Of a stretch of 64,000 nucleotides of DNA, positions 41,986-51,880 are shown one piece after another. The stretch is from the NCBI GenBank assembly GCA_932294355.1, contig OW028753.1:5711501-5775500 (forward strand), written 5' to 3'. Source of the stretch: Aporophyla lueneburgensis (lineage: Eukaryota > Arthropoda > Insecta > Lepidoptera > Noctuidae). The notes beneath the pieces were generated by a model. That model did no database searches, was not told where the DNA came from, and saw only the letters and a program-made list of their open reading frames with translations. The stretch's first letter is position 1. Every line of letters starts with the position of its first letter. Position numbers and translations under genes: made by a program.

Positions 41986-44219
41986 TATGTGAAGACCATG
42001 TGTCTGAAATGCTCTATTGCGGAAAGAACTACACAGATTTTATTAAAAAGTAGACAAGAAGTATTTTTTGTTGTCCCGGCTATAGATTCGGGCCGAGCGT
42101 TTTTCATTAGGCTACGATCACATTAGGCGGGCGGACAGACGGCCGGATTATTGGATCCGACGGACGAAAGACTTCGATCCGTTGCCTTTTTTACTTTTTT
42201 TTTCTCTTTTTTTCCTCCCAGGCACCGTCTGGAAAGCCTTTTCCTCTTATTTATTGCTTATACGAAGCCCAAATTGGATATTTGTGAAAGGTTGAGTCGT
42301 TCGCCGATAGAAAATATTAGTTTTTTTTCTTTTTCTGTACTTTTTTTTCGGAGTCTGCATTTGTATTTGGTATTGAGTCCCTAATGTGGTTGGTTTATTT
42401 GGTCTTCTAAATAATTTGTTTGTGGGCTTATTGATTTGTAGGTTTACCTTATAAAACCGTCTTATTGTACGTGATTATAATTTGTAAAATTTCAAATCAC
42501 GTCATGTAGAAATTACAGGTATGCAAAAACTTCTAATTAAAATTTTGTCACCCGCCAATTAGTCTTACGACAACGCGACTGGGTCCTCAAAAAGTCAACC
42601 CAAACTAAAAAAACTACTTAACTAAAAATTTCACCACAAACATCACACCTTAATTTGGGAAACCATACCGCAGACTTAAGGGCTTGTCTCATTAGCGGCT
42701 GAGAGCGCGCTCTCGTCACCCCGCTAATTAAAAGATTTTGATGCAAGTGCGCATAATAGTCGCACGACAAAAAGTCGCAATTTTTTTTTGTGTTTTTGAG
42801 ACGAAACAAAGAACGCTGGTTGAAATGTGAATCGTGCAATCCTGTTAGAATTTTGTTTAATTAGATTTTTTATTACATAATGTTTCATGTTGTTAGCTGT
42901 GATTCTTGTAAGAATTTCATACTTAATCCAATGCTGGAATATTGATTGGGATTGGATTGCTGTATGTAGGTACCTATAAGAATAAATGCTGGCAAAAAAC
43001 TGTTTATAACAGTTTTCTATTTTAGTTAATCGCTTTATGGAGTATATTTCCAGTTGCTGTCATCTGCTTCAAATATAATTCAAAAGTTAACTCAATTAAT
43101 TCTGTGAAAAAAGAAACCGATACATCTTCACCCCCAACTTATAGTCAACTGACGGCATCAGCGTAGGTACTTGCACCTAATTTACAAAAAAAAAAAAACC
43201 GCAAAACACATTACACGCGGCGGAAAATTCGCCAAAACTTATCAGCAGAAAGCCACGGCACAATCCATCATCATTATGCCAAAACTCGCCGAAATTCAAT
43301 AAAAAAAAACTTTCCTCCGACACCCCCATCTAGCGGCGGTCGCAGAAACTTCAACAACAGCCCCCACTATGCCGAGGGGTGGTCGCCACCCCACGTCGTA
43401 TCCCTTTTTTCTTCCCTCCACACCCTTATCCATACCTGAGCTTTCTTTATCCGTAGACCGAACTTTTTATTTCGTTCCGTCTCTCTCGCACACGTGGCGG
43501 GACACCGTTCAAATGTGACAGGCGATTATCCGTCTCGTTCTGCAGCAAAGAAAAAAATCTGTTTATAAAAATGAGAGCGTAGATGTGTTTGGGGCACGGC
43601 TCTATTGGACGTAGGGGTAATGTTTCATACACGGAGGGGTGTTTTTTATACACGTTTGGATTGAAATAAAAAAAGTGCACCCCAACAGAAGCTGAACTTC
43701 TTTTAGGTACCTACGGATATTCATTTCGTTTCCAATTTCGATAACAAAGCTTATATTTTTTCCCATCCGCTTTTTCGCATTTCTTTTGTACGTCTCCTCG
43801 AAATAATTGTGCGGGCGGTTCCTAATTCGTTTGTATTTTTAAAAAGGTGAATAGTCCTGTATCTAATGTTGGCTGGTTGTTGGATCTGAGATGTTCACAT
43901 GCTCGGCTTGCTCTGCAAAGACGGAATTCATTAAAAATATGAATGGAAACTGATTAAAATTGTTTGATCTGTACATGTTTGATGTCTTGCGTTCGAGATA
44001 TTTACAATTACGATGTCTGAAATTATTTGGGGATGCGTTTTGTGTTGTAATTTGTTTTATAAATTATAGGTTAGAAGCAGACTGGTGACTGTTTTAATAC
44101 GAGGTAACGTGATGCAGAAATAGGGAAAATTGTATTCCGAACTCTGGAGCCTGGGTAATATAAACTTGTGAACAACGTGGATAAACTTTTCTAGGAAACT
44201 ATTAAGATTATTTACAGGG
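41986..44219. other. About 2.2 kb without a supported gene
   Basis: A C-rich patch lies at 43320-43440. Frames at 42151, 42618 and 43447 are low-complexity or unrecognised. Confidence 0.35.
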
Positions 44220-44300
44220 TATTGTGGCGCAGCATGGGAAAGGCCTTTTTCCAGTGGACTGCGATGGGCTGAGTTTATTGTTGATTGATTAAGATGAAGA
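44220..44300 (+). mobile_element. Retroposon 3' end fragment
   Basis: GCGCAGCATGGGAAAGGCCT, TTTTCCAGTGGACTGCGATG and GGCTGAGTTTATTGTTGATT resemble the common lepidopteran LINE end built on CCAGCAGTGGACTGCGATGG. Confidence 0.5.
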
Positions 44301-45357
44301 GAGATTCAAGAATTTACCTACGTGTTAATCTCTATACTTTAACATAAAACAAGATTGTTCAACAGAGTTTATTTTGGCCCGCTTAAACAGCAACTTACGC
44401 GAGTCTTTTGAGAACAGATTTCACATTACGGTCATAAAACCATTAAAAAAAAAAGTGTGCTTCTTATAAACTCAATAAGCCAACAATAAAACATATTTTC
44501 CGACTTGAATTTTGTTATCGACCTCAGATTTATCGAGAAATATTGAAAAAATGTTAGCATAAAAAAATAAGTTTGTTTTTTAGATTTAAAACATTGAGTA
44601 ACCTACAGCTTTGTTTAATTTTAATAGCTAATTGTGTAGATATCTAGCACTCATTTTTTAGTGTACAGTAACAGTGGACAAGTTTTATTAAGAATCAAAA
44701 TTCTGGCTCTCCTTCAAATTTGGTTGAGCAGCCTTGCTTTAAAACTTTTAGACTTTTTTAATGATAATTCGTGCCTTCAGAATTATAGAAATATAGGCCT
44801 CACAATAATAGGTCTCTGTTTTAATAAGAGTTTTATCATTTTATGAGTCAAAGTTGAAATCTTAAAGTTTCTAATTAGGTTTCCATAATTCTGAAAGTGC
44901 GAAGTAGTCAGCAAGAATTATCTCTTAATAAAATATCGTTCCTTATGGCACATTTGCTGTCATTTCTTTTCGTTATGTCTCTCGGTAAAAATCAATTAAA
45001 ATAACCCGAAACCGTCGACTACTGACCAAACTCCCCCACTAACCGCAACAAAGAACTCGACCGGTCACTGGGTTGGTTGCCGCGGTATAACTATACACAA
45101 TGGGTATGGGTATAGACAAATAGAAGCGCAAAGTTTACATCATCTGTCATGGTGTCCATAGCTTTTTTGTTACAGACGTCGCGTTTACGATAATTGCTTT
45201 CTGTAAAATGTGAGACTTTTGAAGTTTACTCCTTAAGAATCAATTTTCATATAAAGCCGTTTTATATGAAAATTTATGGGGAGTAAAATCAAGGTTTCTC
45301 CGTTTCATTTCTTTTTACGTTACACGTTATGTTCTGTTTACTAATCTATATATTTTA
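44301..45357. other. Stretch without a gene
   Basis: AT-rich, nothing recognised. Confidence 0.4.
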
Positions 45358-45548
45358 CTAGCTGACCGTACAGACGTTGTCCTGTTTCCTAGAACTCGAT
45401 AGCAGTGCCACCTACCGGGTCGAATAATAAATCTAAACCATCCAGGGTGCCACCCAAACGCATACAAAAAATTCATTCAAATCGGTCCAGCCGTTTAGGA
45501 GGAGTTCAGTGACATACACACGTACAGTAGACTTATATATATAAAGAT
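45358..45548 (-). mobile_element. Helitron-like element, different subfamily
   Basis: Reversed ACTAGCTGACCGTACAGACG at the 3' side (CTAG/T in its own direction), TTCATTCAAATCGGTCCAGC in the middle and GACTTATATATATAAAGAT at the 5' side. No TSD. Class inferred from the CTAG end. Confidence 0.55.
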
Positions 45549-45604
45549 AATCGTTCGTAAGGAGTAAACTCCAGTGTTGCGTTGGAGCTGACTCACAAAT
45601 ATTT

Positions 45605-45925
45605 TTTTTTATAATGGGGCTGGCTTCCAGTCTAACCGTATTTAACATGGAGCGACTGCTTATCTGACGTTCACAACCCAGTTACTGGGTAATATAAAAC
45701 CCCTTTTTAAGAGGGTTAACTCTTGAACACCGTAAATATTTCGTCTCTCGAAAAGCACGTTAAGCCGCTGGTCCCGTCATCAATGGGTAGTCAGACGGCC
45801 GAAAGTCTGACAACCAGTCTTACCAAAGGGTTTCACGTAACCCAGTAACTGAATTGTAGAGGTCAAATACGTCGACGCTCTATGTAAAATACTGGTATTA
45901 GCTGCATGGAAATGGCTAGGTAAAC
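45605..45925. repeat. Two repeat A pieces in inverted orientation
   Basis: A minus-strand piece (45605-45710: CTGGCTTCCAGTCTAACCGT, ACAACCCAGTTACTGGGTAA) is followed by a plus-strand piece (45735-45925: AAAGCACGTTAAGCCGCTGG, AGTCTGACAACCAGTCTTAC). Confidence 0.72.
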
Positions 45926-46285
45926 TAATAGATATTACAGTATGACGAATATTCTTCTGCAAAATTGTTTGTGGAATTATTAATTTAATTATTTCCTGTC
46001 ACTAACCACAGGAAATTACAGAAAGGCTGTCTTAATTATTGCTAATGAAAAATTCAAATTTCTCTAAGAAATTAAAAGCAATAACAGTCATTGAGTCAAC
46101 GCATGCATTTTATTATAATTTATTTAATTACACAACGATAATAAAACAAATAAAGTTGTTCAATATAATTATGAGCCCGTAGTGTTTTAATACTGGGCAA
46201 AGTACCACCTTCCGTCTATTAATTTTGCTCTATCTCTTTTGCAATTACTGCCCAATTATTTAGGCAGGAGTCTAACTTATCCAGT
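45926..46285. other. AT-rich stretch without a gene
   Basis: Nothing recognised. Confidence 0.4.
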
Positions 46286-46570
46286 GAGTAGTGGTGACCA
46301 AGTGGTTTTTGCACGAATTACGAGTTGTAGGTCTCGAGTTCGAACACAGACAGACGCTTCACTTTGTGTAAAAAGAACCGTCAGCAATGCTCTCAAAACG
46401 GTGAAGCAAATCGTCGTGAGGAAACCGGCATGTCTTGGAACAAAAAATTCGAAGATATGTGACATCTATCACTCCAAAATGGGCCCTCGTGGTGGATTAA
46501 GGCACACTTTTTGTTTCACAGAGGAGGCCTGAGTCCCAGCAGTGGGAATATTATGGGCTAATTATGCTAA
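46286..46570 (+). mobile_element. SINE D, near full length
   Basis: B box in CTCGAGTTCGAACACAGACA, then TGAGGAAACCGGCATGTCTT, GGGCCCTCGTGGTGGATTAA and GTCCCAGCAGTGGGAATATT. The A box has decayed (AGTGGTGACCAAGTGGTT). Confidence 0.82.
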
Positions 46571-46966
46571 CTTGTCCCAAACGCGTCGGAAATTGTTCAG
46601 ATTCTGGCCTGCCTAGTTCTATTTCGGTTTAAAATACTTTATTCTCAAAAAGACAAACAGTCACTTACATGAGAATATAAGATAACATAATGTAATAAAC
46701 TTATTCTAGGTAACGGACATCAGTATAAATTCTAATTTCACTTACATTTTTGTTCTGCTTAATTTTGATGGATTTAACAGTTGTATTTAAAGTTTATATT
46801 AAAATTAAATTGAGTAGACAAATAATAATGCCGATGTCTGTTACACATCGTCCTTTATAACACAGTTAAGTAATTTCCAAAAGGACAGCTGAAGATGCTT
46901 TCCCAGCCCTAGGATTTTTTCTATTAACAGGATTGGCAAGTAGTTAATTTACATACTTAAGAGATC
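46571..46966. other. Stretch without a gene
   Basis: Nothing recognised. Confidence 0.4.
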
Positions 46967-47216
46967 AGTTCGCACCCCCAGTGCGATAAAGGCGTAAGTA
47001 AGAATACGTCACTTTTTTATTGTAGTTTCGTATAGCGCAGATAAAGATACACAATGCTCATTTTCTCCGTTAAGATTTGATGAAAAATTGAGCCATTATA
47101 CCAAAAAAGACATTAAGATCAAATGCTAAATAGATATACCAGACCAAATAGTTTTTTGCTCTCCTGTAAAGTTAGTATATTCTTCTTACGCCTTTGTTGC
47201 ACTGGGGGTGCGAGTT
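46967..47216 (+). mobile_element. 242-bp MITE, copy 1, 4-bp TSD
   Basis: The element at 46971-47212 begins CGCACCCCCAGTGCGATAAA and ends in the inverted form (TTTGTTGCACTGGGGGTGCG), with imperfect TIRs of about 27 bp. AGTT flanks both sides (46967-46970, 47213-47216). A second copy of the same length, inverted, is at 48042-48283. A 4-bp TSD fits CMC/Chapaev or Sola groups, but the superfamily is not assigned. No coding capacity. Confidence 0.88.
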
Positions 47217-47224
47217 ACTTATCT

Positions 47225-47471
47225 ATATATGCTACCTTTGCCAACGGTCTCGTCCGCGTGCAGGTCGGAAAATATGCCGCGGGTACCTCCTACCGGGATA
47301 AAAGTACCCTATGTGTTAATCTAGGCTATAAACTTTCTGTGTGTCAAATTACATCCAAATACGTTCAGTCGTTGTTGTGTGAAATGTTACTCTTTCACAC
47401 AACAACGACTGAACATCCATACATCCTCACAAACTTTCAAATTTATAATATTAGTAGGATGTTTTGTTTAT
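47225..47471 (-). mobile_element. Helitron with an internal hairpin
   Basis: Reversed: TACCTTTGCCAACGGTCTCG (3' side), CGGGATAAAAGTACCCTATG, AATTACATCCAAATACGTTC and TTATAATATTAGTAGGAT (5' end). Between the last two lies the perfect hairpin 47363-47414. Confidence 0.75.
47363..47414. repeat. 22-bp perfect hairpin
   Basis: The arms 47363-47384 and 47393-47414 are exact reverse complements around an 8-base loop, TGTTACTC. Normal family members have only one arm and the loop word in the other orientation. Confidence 0.95.
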
Positions 47472-47584
47472 AATATAGCCAGTATTACAATATTACAAAT
47501 ATCGTAGATTACAATATGTTACTTTATGATAAATTGTTATTTTATTTTAATAACAAATAAACCCTGTTCGAAAACCTCATGTTT

Positions 47585-47690
47585 TGTTTTATTATAATAA
47601 TAAATGATTTTATTTCTGTAAGTAGGTCTGTACAAACACTTTTAAACATCAATGTTTTTTTGAAAACTAGATGAGGTCGGCGTTTCGAAG
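47585..47690 (-). mobile_element. Repeat H retroposon 3' end fragment
   Basis: AAATGATTTTATTTCTGTAA, GTAGGTCTGTACAAACACTT and CTAGATGAGGTCGGCGTTTC. Confidence 0.68.
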
Positions 47691-48037
47691 GCGAAGTTAG
47701 TAATCTTTTCTGACCGTAATGCGCATGACCTATAACTTAAATACGCTCTGTTACGGATTACATTTCGGCCATGATCTTCAACAGACTCTTTGCATCACCA
47801 TAACCTGTCGGTCCAATCACCCCATCTCAAACAGAAAATTTCTATGACACCGTCATCACATAGAACAAAGTCCATCAAAAAGTGATGTAATGGTCTGCCA
47901 GCTGACATAAGGAGTGATAGGACAAACATAGTTTTAAACGTAAATTAAAAAAATATTATTTGGAAATGTGTGAAAGTGCTACCTCTTAATAATAATCCAC
48001 ACTATATATATTATTTATATTTAAATATTATATATTT
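47691..48037. other. Stretch without a gene
   Basis: Nothing recognised; AT-repeat-rich near 48000-48040. Confidence 0.4.
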
Positions 48038-48287
48038 ATATCGCACCCCCAGTGCAACAAAGGCGTAAGAAGAATAAACTAACTTTAAAGGAGAGCAAAA
48101 AACTGTTTGGTCTGGTAGAACTATTTAGCATTTGATCTAAATGTCTTTTTTGGTACAATGGCTCAAATTTTCGTCAAATCTTAACGAAAAAAATCAGCAT
48201 TGTGTATCTTTATCTGGGCTATAAGAAACTGCAATAAAAAAGTGACGTAATCTTACTTACGCCTTTGTCGTTCTGGGGGTGCGATAT
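48038..48287 (-). mobile_element. 242-bp MITE, copy 2, 4-bp TSD
   Basis: The element at 48042-48283 is flanked by ATAT on both sides. It aligns over its full length with copy 1 in reverse orientation; shared interior words include GACATTTAGATCAAATGCTA (reverse sense) and TTACTTACGCCTTTGT. Confidence 0.88.
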
Positions 48288-48297
48288 ATATATCATC

Positions 48298-48445
48298 ATT
48301 ACATATTATAAAATAAAGTCACTTCGCTGTCTGTCTGTCCCTATGTATGCTTATATTTTTAAAGCTACGAAACGGATTTTGATGCGGGTTTGTTTAATAG
48401 ATAGAGTGACTCAACAGGAAGGTTTATATGTATATAACATTCATA
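48298..48445 (+). mobile_element. Helitron 5' part
   Basis: TCGCTGTCTGTCTGTCCCTA, ACGGATTTTGATGCGGGTTT and TAGATAGAGTGACTCAACAG match the 11229 copy. A piece that could be a 3' part (TATACGGGCGAAGCCACTGG) is at 49060-49145, so a larger insertion may separate them. Confidence 0.6.
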
Positions 48446-49364
48446 AATACAGTAAAGAAATGCTGATAATTTTAGAGGTTTCTAATGTGATGACATAAAT
48501 AAACTCATTTTTTGGCGCTTACATTGCGAACGCTGACTGAACCCTACGAAATAGATCAAAATAATGTACTACAGTATTGTACAACTTAAAAAGGTCTACA
48601 AAAAAATCCACAATGATATATGTCTATCTCTTAGGGATAACCCACAATAACCATTTTTTATCCTTTAATTTTTACGAGAAATAATGGCTTATTTACGAAG
48701 CGATTTTAAGCAATACAGCATTAATTCATACCCAATTAAATACATTAGATATGTTATGCATTTCATGTAGATCAAAATTGCCCTTAACAGTATATCATTA
48801 AAATGAATATTTTAGAAGATATCAGACATTATAATAAAATAGCCGCAGAGCGGCTAGCGGGCCGTTCCGCGTCCGGCCGTCTCGCTTGGTAGCGGTCGGG
48901 TAGTGCAGGATTAGTAGGATTGTAATTCATATTACTTGGGCGAATATCATGTGTGTTCGAAGTACTCAAAATAAACCTAATTGTATTATTCCAAGTAAGA
49001 GACCGCGAAATATGGCTTAGATTTTTGGATGGATTTGGATTTTTGGTTATCATGGATACTTACCATAAAGGATACTTTTTCCCGGTAGTAGGTTCCCAGG
49101 TGATATTTTCAGACAACTATACGGGCGAAGCCACTGGAAAAAGTACTATTCCTATGATCGATTTGGTGTCTGGTAAATGATTGAGTGTCTGTATAGGTAG
49201 AATTCGAGCGTTAAGAAAAACCAGGATGACTTGTATCAATTCAATCCAACCCTATTTCACAGTCTTCTCACTCTGAATACTATTCATCAAACACACATGA
49301 TATTCTCATAAACTATGAATCCGAAGTAATATGAACTATAAACCTACTAACTATTAATATTATA
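48446..49364. other. Stretch without a gene
   Basis: A G+C-rich patch GCGGCTAGCGGGCCGTTCCG lies at 48848-48900 and a Helitron 3' fragment at about 49060-49145. No coding region supported. Confidence 0.35.
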
Positions 49365-49873
49365 ATATGAACATTTGTATGATTGGATGTTTGTTTCACA
49401 ATCACGCAAAAGCGACTCAATGGATCTGGGTCGAAAATGGCACACAGATAGTATTTATTACCTAAATATAATTTGCCTATATTATGCCCACTGCTGAGAC
49501 ACAGGCTTCCTCTCGGTGAGAGGGAGTGGGCCGTAATCTACCACGCAGGCCCAGTGCGAGTTGGTAGATTTTACATGTCTACGAATTTTTGGTTCTAGGA
49601 CATGCCGGTTTCCTCACCATGTTATCCTTTACCGTTTTGAGAGCAGTGTTGATGAAAATATTTACACAAAGTAAAGAGCCTGGCTGGGTTCGAACCCATG
49701 ACCTACAATTCGTAAGTCGGGGCTGATACCACTGAGCCACCACTGCTCTCACTTAACTGCTCTCTTATACCTATATAACCTTGATTAATGCATTCAATAC
49801 ATTAACCGCGGTAGTACGTCCTCTTGCGATAATTTCCGACATCCACGCGGGCGAAGCCGCGGGCAAAAGCTAG
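49365..49873 (+). mobile_element. Helitron split by SINE D
   Basis: 5' part at 49365-49455 (AATATTATAATATGAACATT, GGTCGAAAATGGCACACAGA), then SINE D, then 3' part at about 49795-49873 (CGGTAGTACGTCCTC, ATCCACGCGGGCGAAGCCGC, GGGCAAAAGCTAG). The CTAG end is at 49870-49873. Confidence 0.72.
49475..49750 (-). mobile_element. SINE D, reference full-length copy
   Basis: The minus-strand head has an A box TGGCTCAGTGG (49729-49739) and a B box GGTTCGAACCC (49687-49697), both perfect matches to the RNA polymerase III internal promoter consensus with tRNA-like spacing. The body follows: ACTGCTCTCAAAACGGTAAA, GAGGAAACCGGCATGTCCTA, GCACTGGGCCTGCGTGGTAG, GAGAGGAAGCCTGTGTCTCA. The promoter is still sound, so this copy could be transcribed (inference). 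Confidence 0.9.
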
Positions 49874-50047
49874 TAATATTATAAATGCAAAAGTAACTCT
49901 GTCTGTCTGTCTCGCTTTCCTGCTAAAACTACTGAACCGATTTAAATGAAATTTGGTACACAAATATTTTAGAGCCTCAGAAAGGACATAGGCTACTTTT
50001 TGATAATTTCCGACCTCCACGCGGGTGAAGCTGCTGGCAAAAGCTAG
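49874..50047 (+). mobile_element. Second Helitron, head-to-tail with the first
   Basis: Directly after CTAG of the previous element comes TAATATTATAAATGCAAAAG, then GAACCGATTTAAATGAAATT, GGACATAGGCTACTTTTTGA and the end CTGGCAAAAGCTAG at 50047. No bases lie between the two. Confidence 0.78.
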
Positions 50048-50689
50048 TAAATAAATAAAAAAAAAGTATTCCACAATCAACCACAACGATAATAAATAAG
50101 AAGGTAGTACCTACAAATAAAGAAAAAAGCCTGTGCCTTCAACGGTCATGAATGATCGACAGAACTGCGGGTACACACTAGTTAAAAGACATAATTTAAT
50201 CACCACAGCTATTTATATTGCGTTCACTTAAGGCTGCGTTCCTCCACCCTAAACCATTTATTAAGGATGGCCCATTAAATACGCATTTGCATCGTGACAC
50301 CGGTCACGAGGTAATAAAATTAAAAGCTGATATCGCCTTTAAAATGAGCTATTGTTATAATATTTAAAAAAAATGTCGCAGTGTCGCTTTAGCAGGTGCA
50401 ACCCTTAAATGTATTTTGGTAAAATTTTAATTTAATAAAGGAAAAAAAAATGTTGAGTTTTTTTTTTTTGTAGAAACATGTTTTTTATGAGTAATTGCAT
50501 GAAGTGTAACAGCTTTTTTATTACACGATGTCATTTTGTGATTAAAATGTTAAACAAGTTTAATTACATCATTTTAATTTATGTCTTCCTACCATAATTA
50601 ATAAAATATATTTGTTAACTAATTTAATTACAGAACTATTAAATAAATAGTTTAATTTTTATTTATTTTATTTTGTATGGCGAATGAGT
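50048..50689. other. AT-rich stretch without a gene
   Basis: Nothing recognised. Confidence 0.4.
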
Positions 50690-50836
50690 GAGGACAGTGA
50701 GGCAGGGTCGCGGCAGACCACCTAGGAGATGGCGGGACGTGCTGGAGAGGTTCCTTCAAAACTGGAAGGAGGACGCTCGGAATCGCGAAAGATGGAAGGA
50801 CATGAGGGAGGCGTTTGCCCAACAGTGGGACAGTGG
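50690..50836 (+). pseudogene. RTE-like LINE, C-terminal end of the ORF
   Basis: The frame reads GRGRPPRRWRDVLERFLQNW, then KEDARNRERWKDMREAFAQQ and WDSGG with a stop. The pattern RPxxRWxDxL...W...A.dR..W..m.eAf.QQW is what I know from the C-terminus of RTE-clade LINE proteins in Lepidoptera. Only the last 45 codons remain; upstream the frame is lost. The overlapping minus-strand frames are shadows. Confidence 0.75.
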
Positions 50837-51457
50837 AGGCTAGCAAAGAAAAATGGTGAATGTATGAGCCCAATTACTAAACTAAGTGGTATACCTAATC
50901 TAAAAAAAAACATCTGTCGTGCGTCCATGATTAAAAGGTAAATCATTTTTTATACAACCAGTTAAATATTTCGCTTTTTTTTAAATAAAATCCGCCATGA
51001 CAGTCACTCCAACAATTGACAGCACCCAACTGTAAATGAAATAGCACGTGCTATACACATAAAAAATCAACAAGTGCATCAATGCAACGTCAAAATATTA
51101 ACAAAAACACATTCGAATTGAAAAGATCGTTTTACAATAAGCTGAATTGTTCCCTGAATAAATCGATTCCATACAATACAATCGAATAGGGCGCTCACAA
51201 TTGAATCGATTTTTAACACGAGTCAAGTGGTTTCCTTTCATTCGATATTAGGATCGATCTATTGTCGATTGGCATTAGGGATGTCAATATATGATTTGGG
51301 TAGCTATTGTGTAGTTTATGGTTGACGCCTCCTTGTTAACTTTTGAAAAAAGAATATTTGTTAAATAAATAAGTATGGCTATTTAAATCTCTAATCGATA
51401 TACTTAATCGATAATCTTGTGACTGGCCAGAGATAAAAAAAGACCTAAGGGAATAGG
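50837..51457. other. Stretch without a gene
   Basis: Nothing recognised. Confidence 0.4.
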
Positions 51458-51598
51458 TACAGACGCCAGCACATCAACTTACCTCAATCTGTCAAATTTC
51501 TTTAATAGATTTTCAACCTTATATCAGAATAGTGGAAGGCTAATTTTCGATTCGTAAAATTTGACAGATTGGGGTGGCTTGACCTGCTGGCGTCTGTA
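51458..51598. mobile_element. 137-bp mariner-type MITE
   Basis: The element at 51460-51596 begins CAGACGCCAGCA and ends in its inverse, with imperfect 40-bp TIRs (51460-51499 and 51557-51596). TA stands on both sides. Confidence 0.8.
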
Positions 51599-51619
51599 CA
51601 TTATTTAAATTTAAATCTA

Positions 51620-51880
51620 GTGTTTAGTGTGTAGTGTTGTTGCGTGTGGTGCCGGACGTAAATGGACGTTTCGGACGTTTCTTCCCGTGGGTGTAGTAAG
51701 AGGCGGCTAAATGACTTCTAGAGAATGGGCAGCATGCATTTATATGTGGATTTTACCACCATACTGCGGTCGCCAAATCGCCTGCTAATCGTGGCGATTA
51801 TGGCAAAATCCCCCAAACTACGGGAGACTGATGTCCAGCTGTGGACATCATTGGGCCGAAATAATGATAATGATACGATT
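51620..51880 (+). repeat. Repeat C, most complete copy
   Basis: GCGTGTGGTGCCGGACGTAA, TCTTCCCGTGGGTGTAGTAA, AGAGAATGGGCAGCATGC, TAATCGTGGCGATTATGGCA and CAGCTGTGGACATCATTGGG with an ATGATAATGAT end. Confidence 0.78.

Noticed and set aside
47123..47473. 116-codon plus-strand ORF
   Set aside because: It spans the MITE end and a Helitron; repeat-derived.
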